A stretch of DNA of 64,000 nucleotides. Source: Crossaster papposus. Taxonomy: Eukaryota; Echinodermata; Asteroidea; Velatida; Solasteridae. The position numbers and the translations under genes were made by a program. Below are positions 23,160-34,374 of the stretch, one piece after another (within the stretch, counting starts at the first letter, position 1; each line of letters opens with the position of its first letter). The notes beneath the pieces were generated by a model. It ran no database searches, was not told where the DNA came from, and saw only the letters and a list, made by a program, of their open reading frames with translations. The stretch lies in NCBI GenBank assembly GCA_037893245.1, contig JBAIAA010000433.1, positions 1,728,948 to 1,792,947 on the forward strand. Direction: 5' to 3'.

Positions 23160-23508
23160 ACCGGTTCCAACGATTTTCCTTTGTCGTTTCTCTTGGACAG
23201 CTGTGACTTGCTCTATCTTATTGATGTCCGTAAACCGGGCGTAGCAAGATCGATAAAATCCAACATGTTTCGGTGGTCCGCCTGCCGATGCTAAACCCAT
23301 CCGCTCTCTGCAACGCAGAGTCATGTTTGGCCAGTAATTCTCTCGCTATATCTGACTGTTTTCCCTTCAAACTCTTCCATTTGTCAGCAAACTCGAGGAA
23401 GCGAGACCAGCTTTGATTAGAAAAAGGTGAAACCCTGCCTTTGGCTCCAGAATCACAGTGCAGAATGCACATAAATAAAGGCTCGGCGTCGTCTTTAGAA
23501 GCCGCCAT
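23160..23508 (-). pseudogene. Exon 1 of decayed element gene
   Basis: The start is ATGGCGGCTTC in a good context (CCAACATGG), giving MAASKDDAEPLFMCILHCDS, then FSNQSWSRFLEFADKWKSL and SDIARELLAKHDS. A frameshift around 23300 switches to a frame giving PPKHVGFYRSCYARFTDINK, then IEQVTAVQEKRQRK. The YRSCYARFT block is a typical H/Y-x2-CY-x-x-Y/F motif of the N-terminal part of uncharacterised element proteins. A donor-like GTAGGT at about 23162 and the acceptor of exon 2 would define a roughly 465-bp intron. The gene may be the N-terminal half of the same protein type decayed at 7187-8289; that link is inference. Confidence 0.5.
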
Positions 23509-23918
23509 GTTGGATTGCTGTACACCGGGTCAGAAACTGTGCGTAACGAGATCGCCGATTGGATGCCGACGGAGATTCACAACACAGTATTTCCGATTGG
23601 TCACAATTTAGGTTTTGTCACGTGAGTGCCGTTTTGTTGAATGAAACTTTGTTTCAGTTTTGGCTTCAGTTATGCAGTTTGGCAATAACGCTGGAGCCAC
23701 GTACGGGCCAAAGCCTAGGTTCATGTAATGGCAAGTTTAAAAAAAAAAAAAATGGGTCCATATTTTCGCCAAAAATACACCAAAAGTGCCACTTTTGCAA
23801 AAATGAACAGTCATTTTTGTATTTAGCAACAACAACTTGAATGAACTTCGATGTTTTCATTTTGTACCAAAATGGGGATCACGAACGAACACAATAATCG
23901 CACTCGTCCCATGGTCTA

Positions 23919-24597
23919 TATGGGTTGTATCTATCAATCAGGCAAGTCTATCACAAGCAAGTCAAGTTGGGTTTCAGATAAAACAGAAAGAAATATCCAT
24001 AAATATACACATCTGGAATTGTAAACTAGAGATTATTAAAGGAGGTGAACAGTTTGAGGCTGTTCAAATAAACCGATGCTTGTAGAGAACAGCCTGACAC
24101 AGACAACCAAAATACAGGCTATATACAGATACTATAGAAATGAACACAAGAATGAACGGACAAGGGGCAGGGAACAAAGACGATACAAAACAATTGGTGG
24201 AACAGTAGAAACTAAGACAATTCCAAGGAGACAATTCCAATGAAGACAAGGATAACACCTATAACACTATGCGGCAACAATGAGAGTAGCTATAGAGGAA
24301 GCTACGTTACATATTGTGACAGGAGCGCCTTTTTATAAGACAATTCAAAACGGCCCACATACGGCATTGTTATAATATCATTGTCATTGGAGTTTCATAA
24401 ACGAAAAAACGGAGAGTAGAATCAGAATATAAGGTGCGGGTGATTGAAACCTATAAACTGTGTCGGGATCTGGTGTTATATTCGTGTATGCTTTGGACTG
24501 ACGAGAAGAATGACGAGAAACTGTTCGGGGAAAAGATTGTGTGTAATTTTGTAGATGAATATCCCTGTGTGAAATGTATTTAAGTTAACAAAGAAAT
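23919..24597. other. No gene seen
   Basis: A-rich + strand with GAACAAAGACGATA-like segments but no supported frame or repeat structure. Confidence 0.35.
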
Positions 24598-24838
24598 TGG
24601 CAAGGTGGGACTCGAACTTTCTACCCCCAGAATACTGGGCCGGTGCTTTATCAACTGAGCTATCTTGCCCTACGTTGGCAGTCTCCCAAATTGTCAGTAT
24701 CTTTGTTCGAGAGCGCTAGTGAGAAGTCCTAAAATCTAGAATGCTGTGCGGCCAGGGATCACGCCTACTGTTACGATACAACCTGGAAAACGACATTTTG
24801 GGGATCACTCAATGAGAATACGACTTTGTATCTTATGA
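24598..24838 (-). repeat. tRNA-like repeat unit, copy 1
   Basis: On the minus strand 24670-24598 folds like a tRNA: GGGCAAGA, A box TAGCTCAGTTGATAAAGC, B box GTTCGAGTCC and CTTGCC. The T stem pairs poorly, so it is not a working tRNA gene. The adjoining 160 bp (24671-24838) matches the 5' flank of the copy at 49400-49554 (GGTTGTATCGTAA, GGCGTGATC, CTGGCC, GATACTGACAATTT), so the repeat unit is larger than the tRNA part. Confidence 0.65.
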
Positions 24839-24894
24839 TACACAATTAAACCACAAGGAAAACTGACTACATACATTGTGCATACATTTCACCA

Positions 24895-25035
24895 AAGAAA
24901 TTAGCAAGGCGGGACTCGATCCTGCGACCTCCGGAATACCGGACCGGCGCTCTACTGACTGAGCTATCTTGCCCTATGTTGGCGGTCTCCTAAATTGTCA
25001 GTATCTTTGTTCGAGGGCGCTAGTCAGGATTGTGT
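24895..25035 (-). repeat. tRNA-like repeat unit, copy 2
   Basis: The minus strand from about 24975 reads GGGCAAGATAGCTCAGTCAG, then GAGGTCGCAGG, ATCGAGTCCCGCC and CTTGC. The anticodon-loop position differs from copy 3, as expected for a SINE or pseudo-tRNA rather than a real gene. It shares both flanks with copy 1: AAAGATACTGACAATTTAGG upstream and AATTTCTTTG downstream. Confidence 0.65.
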
Positions 25036-25689
25036 TTGCTAACGAAGAACCAATGTTAGTGAAGAACATAATTATTAAAAGAGTCGGCGATATATAAGGG
25101 ACTGGTATTAGTGTTTTGTCAATCTGTGAAGTCAGCTGGCAAAGAAGTGTCTTTTTTTATTGTCTAAGGTATTAATAAATACATTAAACCATAAGATGCA
25201 AGAAATGGGACAGAGAAAAAATAACCTCCCTTGAGGTGGTCATTGTGCTTGCGAAATGTTGTGGTTTCTCAATAATTCTTGTTAGGTTTTATGGAACGGG
25301 GGGGGGGGGGGGGGGGGGGGGGGTTGTTAGGTAACAATAGTCTAGAGAGTGTATAGGTATGGAGGACTAAGGGTGGAGTAAGTCGGTCCCATTTCTTGCT
25401 GCGTACACCTTGTACAGTGTATCGTTTCCTATTGGTCGAGAGCCCGTCACGTGGCTGGTTTTAAATGGCTGATAAAACACAAGGGCCAGTTTTAAACATT
25501 TACCCAGTGTCACGTGAAACGTGGACGTTCATGTAATCTGGTCTATTTACCCTTGTATTGGTTGAAACCCCACAAACTGTACCAGCAGCTTGCGTTCTGC
25601 GTAACATCGCCCAGTACATGTACGCTGTGAAAACACCAAATAATTATATCAACTGTAGACAATTAGCTTTATATGATACACCAAAAGAC
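25036..25689. other. No gene seen; G26 run at about 25298-25323
   Basis: A long uninterrupted G tract lies at about 25298-25323. No supported coding frame; the 63-codon frame at 25558-25749 has no motif. Confidence 0.45.
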
Positions 25690-27107
25690 GAATTTGGCCA
25701 AAATCATTATTTTTTTGAAATTCTTTTTTTGGGGGCTGAAATCGATTGAGTGGATAGCAACGAACATTCTGGCGAGGTTAATATTGTCAAAATCAGTTTG
25801 AATCATTAAGATTACAAAAAATCATACAGGGGGAAATTTCACCAAAACAGTATTTTCAGTTTTCACGAAGAGACGAATTATAATTTGTCCCTGCGTAGAT
25901 AGAAATAACGTTGCCTCGAGGGCAAAAACAACGCGTGTACAATGTATAAACATTGTATAGACATTCACGAAGAGACGAATATGGGCAAAACAAGTTTTTA
26001 AGTTTTTACGAAGAGACGACTTCCGTGCGCTATGGGCAAAAAAGCCACCGTCATAGATTTTGAGTTTTTACGAACAGACGAATTATAATTTGTGAATTTT
26101 CACGAACTGACAAATTATAATTTTTCACTGCGTAGACAAAAATAACGTTGCTTCGAGTGCAAAAACAACGCGCGGTACAATTTATACACATTAGGGACTT
26201 TTCGATTTGCACGTTTACTATAGTAGACTGCGACGTATGCGGTCATTTGTGAAGCAGTGCGCATGCGCATCGACGAACTCGTCGTTCGTAGCAGAATTCT
26301 CGAACGCGTTCAACCTTGTTTTGCCGTCGTTGGAAAACTGTGACGACATAGTGTGCATATCACTGGGACTTTTCGATTTGCACGTTTACTAGTAGACTGC
26401 GACGTATGCGGTCATTTGTGAAGCAGTGCGCATGCGCATCGACGAACTCGTCGTTCGTAGCAGAATTCTCGAACGCGTTCAACCTTGTTTTGCCGTCGTT
26501 GGAAAACTGTGACGACATAGTGTGCATATCACTATTTTGTAGAAACGAAACACCACATCAGGAAAGAAACACCACATTTGAAAATGGACCCGATTGACTT
26601 GATTCTTTAAGCAGAGAGTGGTGGAAGCGTAAGTTCGCTAAAATTAACACATTTTCTTGTCTGTAATTTCCCTTAAATACAAATTCTTGTAGAATAATCC
26701 ATTGGGACCGCATACGTCGCAGTCCACGTGTGAACGTGCAAATCGAAAAGTCCCTATTGTACATACATTCACGAAGAGACGAGTATGGGCAAACAAGTTT
26801 TTGAGTTTTCACGAAGAGACGAATTCCGCACGCGATAGGCAAAAAGCCACCCCCGTAGATTTTGAATTTTCACGAACAGACGAATTTATATCTGCATTAA
26901 TTACTCGTCAATTAATTGTTTTAGTGTTCTTTAGTAGGTATACTTTTTTAAGTTTTAAATCTCACCTTTCTGTACGTACCAAATAATAATGTACTTTAAA
27001 AATAGGCGAAATATCGTTTTCAAAAAGTAACCAACTTCAAACCTGATTTTCTTAAAACCAATTTGAAACTCCCCGTGGCCAAATTCGTCTCTTCGTGAAA
27101 ACGCTGA
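25690..27107 (+). mobile_element. CGAAGAGACGAAT-rich non-autonomous element, copy 1
   Basis: Same family as 39184-40659 in opposite orientation: GAAATCGATT-AGTGGATAGCAACG near its left end and GGCCAAATTCGTCTCTTCGTG at its right end match the other copy. A motif close to TTTTCACGAAGAGACGAATT occurs at about 25860, 25964, 25999, 26065, 26098, 26767, 26806 and 26867, and inverted at about 27072. Left boundary is approximate; a target duplication is not clear. A MITE (26194-26754) has inserted inside. No coding frame is supported. Confidence 0.7.
26194..26754. mobile_element. TA-flanked MITE with internally duplicated left arm
   Basis: The ends are GGGACTTTTCGATTTGCACG and its complement, with TA on both sides (26192-26193 and 26755-26756). 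The inverted repeat extends about 50 bp to GACTGCGACGTATGCGGTC. The first 171 bp (26194-26364) are repeated directly as 26365-26533, identical except for one missing TA. The two open frames this creates are products of the duplication, not genes. Confidence 0.8.
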
Positions 27108-27114
27108 CGATTTG

Positions 27115-27480
27115 TAGAAATCGAAAATTTGTTCTACCGAATTATTGCAAAAATTACCTTATTTATTTGAAAGTAAATATTGATTCTAGGCATCCAGCAA
27201 AATGATTGCGCTATATATCATTTAATGGTAACAAAATATATACATATTTACAAATTTACGATTGCCGGACCGCGATCGCGAAAAAAAACAAGAACAAAAA
27301 CACTGACTGTCCGACGCCGGTTGAAAACGAACACCGTTATACTTGCTTTTTTTTCTTGGAATCAATGATTGTAAAATTTCGAACAGGTCAGTTAAACAAT
27401 ATTTACCTAAAAATACAACATCAAAATCTACCCATTCCTGATAATTCAAGCAATTAACAATGGTGTATCGTACATTTAAC
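27115..27480 (+). mobile_element. TTAA-type MITE family, copy 3
   Basis: Matches the copy at 111-474 through GATTCTAGGCATCCAGCAAA, ATGATTGCGCTA, CCGGTTGAAAACGAACACCG, CCCATTCCTGATAATTCAAG and a right end GGTGTATCGTACATTTAA. The left end directly adjoins the preceding element and its terminal repeat is not recognisable. Confidence 0.6.
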
Positions 27481-27793
27481 ACGTCAATTATTTACCCCAC
27501 TGTTGGGACACAATTCCAGGATAACTGGAGGGATGTCTAATTACTAATAAAGTTGGGAATATTAATGAGCGTCTCTGATCTCTCCCTCTAAGCTGGACCT
27601 TTATATAAGAACAGCGTGAAGTCGTGATTGCGGCAACAATAATGGTTTTGCGAGCATTGATGCCTCAGAAGAAAATGGTCTTGTAGAGGTTGACAAATGG
27701 AAAATGTAGAGACGCATGAAGGGGTGAGAACATAGCCAAGTATACGTATGACCGGGGGGGGACGCAGTTTGGGAGATCAAAATTACATATTTA
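27481..27793. other. No gene seen
   Basis: No supported frame, repeat or inverted termini. Confidence 0.35.
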
Positions 27794-27898
27794 GGCCGTT
27801 TTCCAAACCCCAGGTTGGGTTCACATCCAGCTCCATCACCATATATACTGCATGATTAAAGCCAAAACGGAGACGAGTCAGGGTTTAGAAAACAGCCT
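27794..27898. mobile_element. GGCCGTTTTC MITE, copy 3
   Basis: Begins GGCCGTTTTCCAAACCC and ends GGGTTTAGAAAACAGCC, about 105 bp. The GGAGACGAGTC segment on the right corresponds to the GACGAAG segment of copy 1. Confidence 0.65.
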
Positions 27899-28247
27899 CG
27901 TTGTTTTAACACAAACTAAGGAATGGTAAAGTCTCATTTTCAGAACTGTTTTCCATTGCTGAAAATTACACAAAAATCAATGCATGATGTAATGTATACC
28001 TTTAAGAGCACAAAATGAGAGAGGGAAATGATAACAAATGGGTCCAAAAAAGAAACAGCTAAAAGAACAAACAAAAAACACGTATCCAGTTGATGTGGCA
28101 TTGGGAAATATAAAATCACAATTTTACGAACAGTAGGCAACCATGATGTTCTAGGATCAAATCAAATCAAATCAGTTTCCATAAACAAGGGTGGTTCTCA
28201 GGTGAACCACGAGTCTCATCTACTTTCACAATTACCCTCTTTTACAA
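27899..28247. other. No gene seen; (AATCA)n at about 28156-28172
   Basis: ATCAAATCAAATCAAATCAG followed by TTTCCAT resembles the ATTCA-repeat tails at about 13697 and 15033. Nothing else stands out. Confidence 0.4.
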
Positions 28248-28403
28248 CTTGACCTCAAATGACCTGTGACCTCAGTTTGTCACCACCACGTGGAAGTTTC
28301 TATTTTGCATATATGACCTACAGCGTACGTTTTACCGTTCAAGCCTATTTTAGAAATTGACCTCAAATGACCTTTGACCTCTTTAATTGACCTTTGACAT
28401 GAC
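28248..28403. repeat. Cluster of TGACCT half-sites in a dispersed repeat
   Basis: TGACCT occurs at least six times, including TGACCTTTGACCT at 28368-28380, the complement of the DR1 element bound by RXR/HNF4-type nuclear receptors. Related stretches lie at about 6011-6026 and 57238-57250 within repeat relatives, so the motif spreads with a repeat. Regulatory function is not shown. Confidence 0.45.
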
Positions 28404-28706
28404 ATGACATAAAGTTACAACATTGCGTGCAAGTTTGATTTCAATTGGACTTCAGGTTTGCATATAAGACACAATTTTCGAAATTACTAACCAATAAGTT
28501 ATGATATGCATACATAATATGGACTAAGTACAATCTGGCAAAGAGCTATTCGAATATATTTGGTTGATGATGAAATATTTGGTACCCTTAGATATTTGAT
28601 TCTTCTCATTGTCTTTTCTCACTTATCAATCCTGTAATTCGCGCGTTGGATGTTAAATGAAATTAAATAATAGTAATAATAATAATAATTATAATAATAA
28701 TAATAA
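28404..28706. other. No gene seen; (AAT)n at about 28666-28706
   Basis: An interrupted (TAA)n microsatellite runs up to the next MITE. No coding frame is seen. Confidence 0.45.
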
Positions 28707-28709
28707 ATA

Positions 28710-28976
28710 GGCACTTAGGAAGACAATCCCATAGAGATGTACATGTACACAAACTTAAAACAGTCCTAACTTGCTTACTAGGGCCTAACCCTTTTCTCCA
28801 AGATCTTCGAGATTTATGCTATTTAGACCTAAATTTGTCGTTCTAGGACAAAAATAACTCCCAAATATCCTTTTTTAAGGGTAGCTAGACACTTAGGAAG
28901 ACACTGAAATGTCTCCCTAAGTGCCATTGTGTCTTTATTACCTACAAACTTACGCTAATTTGTCTCCCCAAGTGCC
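28710..28976. mobile_element. TA-flanked MITE, GGCACTTAGGAAGACA ends
   Basis: GGCACTTAGGAAGACAA at the left is matched by the complement of TTTGTCTCCCCAAGTGCC at the right, with TA on both sides. A second inverted pair (CACTTAGGAAGACA and TGTCTCCCTAAGTGCC) lies at about 28887-28924, near the centre. Length 267 bp, non-coding. Confidence 0.7.
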
Positions 28977-29484
28977 TATTTGGAAGAATTGATCACATAC
29001 AACAATGGTGATACATCAAACGTTTCCATTTACATATTTTTAAAATAAAGATTTAAAACAGAACAAGGTCGATCATGTTTATACCTAGTACAAAGGTCTT
29101 GTAAATAATTGAACGATGCCAACAATGACGTGTAAAGGAGGGTGTTAACATATTTGAAGTGTTTCGGATCTGCAGAATGTAATATAATTAAAGTGCATTA
29201 TAGTCCATGTTCCCGAACACTTAAAGGCCAGGGCCGGCCAATTCATCAGCCGATCATCCCTGATTAAATCCACTCACAGTCACAGATGCAATTATCCAGG
29301 ACTTGGCGTTTTACCCGAGTTGAATACTACGAGTGCCACTGCACTCCAAGCAATCAAACCAGGTCAACAGGGCAAATCGATAAAGGTTTTTTAATTCGCA
29401 CTAGAAAACAGTCACGTCTACACATATGAAGCAACAATGAAACGAAGAGTGTAGTAAGCGCGGGTTTGGGACTTAAATCACTTA
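28977..29484. other. No gene seen
   Basis: No supported open frame, tandem repeat or inverted ends. Confidence 0.35.
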
Positions 29485-29795
29485 CCTCTACACCTGGACG
29501 GATCATTGCTTATTCTGCCCTGCTAACGCTTGAAGTCGGCACAAACGAGAAGTGCAACATGGCAGACCAACGACGTCACTCTGTGAGCCAATGAAATGTT
29601 CAGGTGTAGAGGTACGTATGACGTAATGTTTATAAATAACAAATGTACGGAGTAAATCCACTGACCTCTACACCTGGACATTTCATTGGCTCACATAAGT
29701 GACGTCCTGGGTCCGCCATGTTGCACTTCTCGTTCGCGCCGACTTCAAGCGTTTGCACTGCAAAATGGGCAATAATCCGTCAGTGGATCAGTGGA
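29485..29795. mobile_element. Palindromic MITE, CCTCTACACCTGGAC family, copy 1
   Basis: Left arm (29485-29613) and right arm (about 29660-29795) are reverse complements: CTCTACACCTGGAC, GATCATTG or CAATAATCC, CTTGAAGTCGGC, AAGTGCAACATGGC, GACGTCACT and GAGCCAATGAAATGT. The same structure occurs at 51428-51694, where the arms also differ slightly. The element is close to a full-length hairpin with a short centre. No coding frame. Confidence 0.75.
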
Positions 29796-30425
29796 CCCAA
29801 TCCTCTTTTCCAGTATAGACTGGGCCTGCAGTCATGCGCGTGCGCGCTGTGATTTTAAATGCCCCTTGACCCCATACATTTGTGCGCGTACATCAGTTCA
29901 TACCGCTGTTTTCAGGGCGACATTAGGTTTGTTTGCTTGTCCGTGCCATAAACCATTTACGACACAAAAATAACTCTCAAGATTTGAGAGATTTTCCTAA
30001 TGTTTGAGAAAATTTACAAAATGCCCCTCGTGTGAATAGTGAGAGTCACCGACGTCCCTTGAGAAATTCTTTCAAACATTGAAAAATGTTGTAGAAGGTC
30101 AAGACCTACGACAATATCTTCTGCTAGCGAAAGGATGCTCGCGAAACCGCCGTGTAAAATAAATCCTTGTCAAATGACCGACGTCCCTTAAAAAGACAGC
30201 TCCTATGCGCATGCGCGGACAACTTCCAATCGCGACATTTGCTTCACGCGCACGCTGCACGCGTTCTAAAGCGGGCGTGCGCTTTAACCATTTTGTGCGC
30301 CGCTGGTACTTGTATAATGATCCATTTCATGTCCAGTAGTGTAGTGGTACCTAGCACCATTTATATACATTTTTATTTATATTTGTATACAAAGACAACT
30401 ATGTGTCCTCTTATGGAGAACTGTT
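29796..30425. other. No gene seen
   Basis: Open frames at 29791-29973 and 30167-30472 have no motif, and the CpG-rich stretch GCGCATGCGCGG at about 30207 is not linked to a gene. Short TTTGAGAGATTTTCC-type palindromic pieces are at about 29980. Confidence 0.35.
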
Positions 30426-30739
30426 CACTCTCAAAACATGTTATAAAGTTGTTGGTTAAACAAGTTTGTTAAAATTGTAACCAACATTGTGTACAATTTT
30501 GCCATTTGACCAACATTCGGTACATTCTACACAACATTGGGCAAAATCTTTACCCAAATGTTTTTACCAACTGTTGGTTTGGTTACCAGTTGAACAACAC
30601 AACAGTTGGTCAAACATCGGTTAAAGATTTTGCCCAACGTTGGGTAAAATGTACCCAACATTGGTCAACTTTGAACGATGTACACATTGTTGGCTAACAT
30701 TTAAACAAAATATTGTAACTAACCCATTGTTTGAGAGTG
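30426..30739. mobile_element. CACTCTCAAAAC MITE, copy 2
   Basis: The ends are CACTCTCAAAACA and TTGAGAGTG. Inside are many ACCCAACATTGG, GTTGGTTAAA and TTTGCCCAACGTTGGGTAAA units in alternating orientation, so the element is built from small palindromes. Same family as 19298-19468. Confidence 0.7.
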
Positions 30740-31906
30740 TTCTCATAGCTAGGCTGGGGCTGCTGTTTGTCACTCACTTATCTTTATTAGATAGTACAGA
30801 AACGCATTGTTCATTTGGTTGGAGAAGACTTGCAACCACTCTCTCATAAGAGATCTGTTGCGACATGTTTTTTTGTAGAACCTTTGCTTCGTCTTCGGCT
30901 CTGGCTTCGCCTTTGACTCTCTAATCACTGAGAAGCAAAGATAAATGGGAGCAAATGAAAATATTTGAACTTTTAGATTCACACCAATCGACTGAATGTC
31001 TCTGAAGCACAAAAGGCACCAGAATGTGGCTGTAGTTCCCGCAGTTGTGAGCCTAGAGACGGAGACGAAGCCAGCGATTCGAAAAGGCTCTCAGTCTGCA
31101 TTGTAGATATGTTCATGGTAAATGTTCCACTGGCTCTTTTTTAGCATGGTTACCCAAGTTAGGTCAGTCGTTTGAGCGTAACTCTCGACTTTCTGCCTGT
31201 TCCAACCAATAACTGTTCCTACAGATGTAGAACAAAAGTCTATGTAAATAGCTTTATTCCTCATTATGTAGCATTGTGAAATTCTTTTGTCTGGTTGATA
31301 TGTTTTCCCTTATCTTATGATCGCTCTTGTTTCAAGAAGAAATCTGAATTTCTATATTTTGCTTTGTTTATATTGTTTTCTTTCTTTGTAGCTCAAGTGC
31401 CCTTTGCAAAATATCTTAATTTGTATGACATTGGCATGTCACGAGTTAGTATTTGTGGCAGACCCATGAGTTTAGGAAGACTGCAGACAAGATATTGAAG
31501 GAGCTCTCTTCGGAGAATTGATGGCGGGAAATCAAGTCTGGCTTCCTGAAATCAATTACTTCCTCTGCCCGTTGACTACATTCACGGCGCACAATGGGTT
31601 TTATTACTCGTGAAGTCATTTCGGGTTGAATTTTACCATTTTGAGGTTTTGGGTTTTTCTGAATCATGAACTATTAATCTACAATTTCCCTACATTTGAA
31701 CATAATCTGTCACCCAAAAGTTTTTTGAAACAATTACAGAAATAATACGCTTTTCTTAAATTCAAAGCTGTTTATCTCAAAATTAGGTTGTCAGGGTTTA
31801 TCACTAAATCCTTCCCGCACAGGAGATGGGATAGGGGTACATATGTAAATAATACATCATTTTAAAGCTGAGAACCTAGTGGATTTTGAACAAAAATATG
31901 AAAAAT
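30740..31906. other. No gene supported; degenerate inverted repeat at about 30880-31100
   Basis: CTTCGTCTTCGGCTCTGGCTTCG (30887 onward) faces GAGACGGAGACGAAGCC (about 31060), resembling a diverged GGCCGTTTTC-family MITE. Open frames in the rest lack motifs. Confidence 0.35.
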
Positions 31907-32556
31907 CAGGGCCGATATTCACAAAAGCCTGCTAACTTAGCAGCCAACTAAGTCTTAGCAGCCTGCTAAATCCGTAGTTTGCTGCTCCGTGGTTACCGAC
32001 TAATTTTGTATTCCTAAAACTTTACTAAGAATGTTGCCAGCTTGTTGGCAGCTAGATTATTTAAGGAATAGCGATACATTTGATACATGAGGCCTAGGTA
32101 AACATGGTAAAGTGATAGTGATAGAAGAAGAAAAAATACTTATTTATAGCGGAAAAGATTGATGAATTGAAAAACGCTCTTGTGAGTAAGCACCAAGATG
32201 TCAACACCAATCGCAAGAAAAAAGATGCTTGAAAAGTTATCCTCACCCAGCATAGGGCTCGATTCCCCACAACCAATAGAACATTAAAAGATCTACAAAA
32301 AATATGCTCTCAAAACTCAAATCTTAATCCAAAACCATGTTATCCAACGTAAAGAGCCACGTAACAAACGATGTAGTTGCAAACTAGTGAATTAGAGACA
32401 CCCCAGATCAACTCTAACGTTAGCAGCCAACGTAGCAATCAATACGCTTAGCAACGTTTTATGAATATCACTCAGCTTCCAACTTGGCTTAGCTGTCAAC
32501 TAGAGGCCATTTTAGCAGCCAAGTAGCTTAGCAGGATTTTATGAATATCAGCCCTG
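31907..32556. mobile_element. MITE with CAGGGCCGATATTCA ends
   Basis: The left end CAGGGCCGATATTCACAAAA, with CCTGCTAACTTAGCAGCCAA, faces a right end whose complement is CAGGGCTGATATTCATAAAA followed by CCTGCTAAGCTACTTGGCTG. Many TTAGCAGCCAA units repeat inside. About 650 bp, with no coding frame. I could not define a target duplication. Confidence 0.7.
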
Positions 32557-33154
32557 CGCTCTATCCGAGTGCCCTTCATCTAGTTATTAAAAACAATTAA
32601 CCTTACTTGGCTGTAAGAGAATAATAATAGTCCCAAGCATTCTGTACAATTTTGAAACCTTGCATGCTGTCATTTTCAAGTAAAGTGGATTTTTGTATCA
32701 ATTGAAATGCCTGACGCAAATTTTGCAATGGGAATTTGTGTACTGGGATGGCAGACTCCACTAAACTATACACGACAATTGAACTTAAAGGCAATTTTGA
32801 CCTTTAAACAGTTTCAACTTGCAGGCTCAGACAATTTAACAAGACAAGACAATTACCAATAATAAAAAACACCAGTAGGAAAACTGCTGGCGCCTTAAAA
32901 ATTCATAGAAATGGCCTAGTAAAGATAATGCCTGGCATTATGTCACTGGGTACTGCCCTTCACTTAAAACACTTATGATAATGCTACCGCGTTCAATTCT
33001 TCGACAACGCACTTGACCAAACATTTGAATATTCAAAACTTGTTGATTAAAGGTCTACGCAGACCTTTCGAGGAGAATTGCTGTTTAATAATTTAAAATG
33101 TGCCTTGGTGTGTAAGTAACAAGACCAGGGGTGATAAAATGGTATAAAATGACA
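32557..33154. other. No gene seen
   Basis: No supported open frame or repeat structure. Confidence 0.35.
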
Positions 33155-33685
33155 TTAATTGGGGTTAATCACCGTAAATGTAATTGGCCCCCTCATTAAC
33201 ATGTTCAAACACTGACAAATGGTGGCGCTGTTCGTGACGAACATTCGGCAACCCCCCAAAAGAAACAAAATTATAGTCTGGTACCTGACAATACGTCTGG
33301 ACACTAGATAAGCCCCGTACGATGCCGCTTCACGGCGTGCGTGTAGCATGCGATCCGCGTACATATACATGTACATATACATGTACATGTACATGCGAAA
33401 TGCCATGCACGCGGCCCGGGTACGCACGCAGCAGATTTTGTGAAGTGAAGACGACAGTTCGGGGCCGGGGAGCGCATATTCCACAGAATCGGACGAAATA
33501 TCCGCACTATCATCAGGTTCGACATCTGAAGAAGATATCCCACTTGACAATTCCTTTGACAATAACTTGAGTCGACCATCGACTGAATGATTTTGCATCG
33601 ATACGCGTGGCACATGATGCATGCATGCACGGGCACGCTGGTCGCGACGTCGAAGTCTTCCCGAACATACGTCACAATTATGCAA
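33155..33685 (-). other. CpG-rich open frame crossing a GTACAT microsatellite, doubtful
   Basis: A 176-codon minus-strand frame gives an N-terminal part with a Cys pair (MHNCDVCSGRLRRRDQ), a Ser/Asp-rich stretch (SSDVEPDDSADISSDSVEY) and then MYMYMYMYMYMY, which is simply the (GTACAT)n tract at about 33358-33395. I do not recognise it. The acidic part is the only piece that looks coding-like. Chance is the likelier explanation. Confidence 0.2.
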
Positions 33686-34374
33686 ATTTTACATGTTAAT
33701 AAGCTACCATTCTAGGGGCGGGGCCGGTCCCCCAAAGCACTGTATTAATTGTTTTCTCATATTAATTATCCCAAAATTAAACTTTTATAAAGTGAAAATC
33801 ACTCCATTAGTTATAATCTTTCATTTAAACTAATAAAAAACACATTTCTAGAACCCTTTAAGTTTACACATGTCAGCTACAGCTGCCTCCTCATTGGTCA
33901 ACAGTTAGCGTGTATACACACTCACCACGTCAATGCGGCATTACGGGAATAATAGCGTGTATAAAAGTCCACCGCGGGTATGCCGGTAATGTCAGGCGTA
34001 TATACACGTGTTGTTGACAGTTCGAAAACAGTTCTATAGCCACTCGCTCTTCCACTGAAACACGCTTAGTTCAATTTCGTTATAAACTAGAACACTGTGG
34101 CAGGCGTGCATTTTTCAGTATCGGCACCCAGTGTATAGAATAGACTTCCTTATTTCTTTCGAAATGCACCTTCTCTCGTTTCTTTTAAGACAGCACTAAA
34201 AACGTATAATTTTCGACAGGTTTTTAAGTAATATTCCAGTGATTGTGATTTTTAATGTATTTTATTAATGAATCTTGTCATGTCATGTATTTTAAGACGT
34301 GGGTGGCTAATCATTGCAAGGGGCAGCATGACTGCAAAAAACTTGAAGTTCTGATTTCATTAAAAACATTTTAG
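33686..34374. other. No gene seen; weak inverted repeat at about 33897-34018
   Basis: GTCAACAGTTAGCGTGTATA and the complement of GTATATACACGTGTTGTTGAC face each other, with a TATAAAAG at about 33959 between them. It may be a diverged MITE. No coding frame. Confidence 0.4.

Larger units (their letters stand above)
21221..23916. mobile_element. TA-flanked element with 150-bp inverted ends, carrying a decayed gene
   Basis: TA at 21219-21220 and 23917-23918 flanks ends that start GACCATGGGACGA. Inverted similarity then runs for about 150 bp (CGTGATCCCC, TTGGTACA, CATTTTTGCAAAAGTGGCAC at both ends). A TA duplication is typical of Tc1/mariner-like elements and some others. Near the left end are GGGGCGAGTTGG-like segments in both orientations, similar in style to the 4097-5432 element. 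Two exons of a gene lie inside on the minus strand. A C22 run is at about 22824-22845. Confidence 0.75.

Noticed and set aside
26207-26597. Two nearly identical 60-residue frames
   Set aside because: Both come from the tandem duplication of a MITE arm, and the MITE is non-coding.
33155-33685. 176-residue minus-strand frame as a real gene
   Set aside because: It reads through a GTACAT microsatellite and no domain is recognised; listed only as doubtful.
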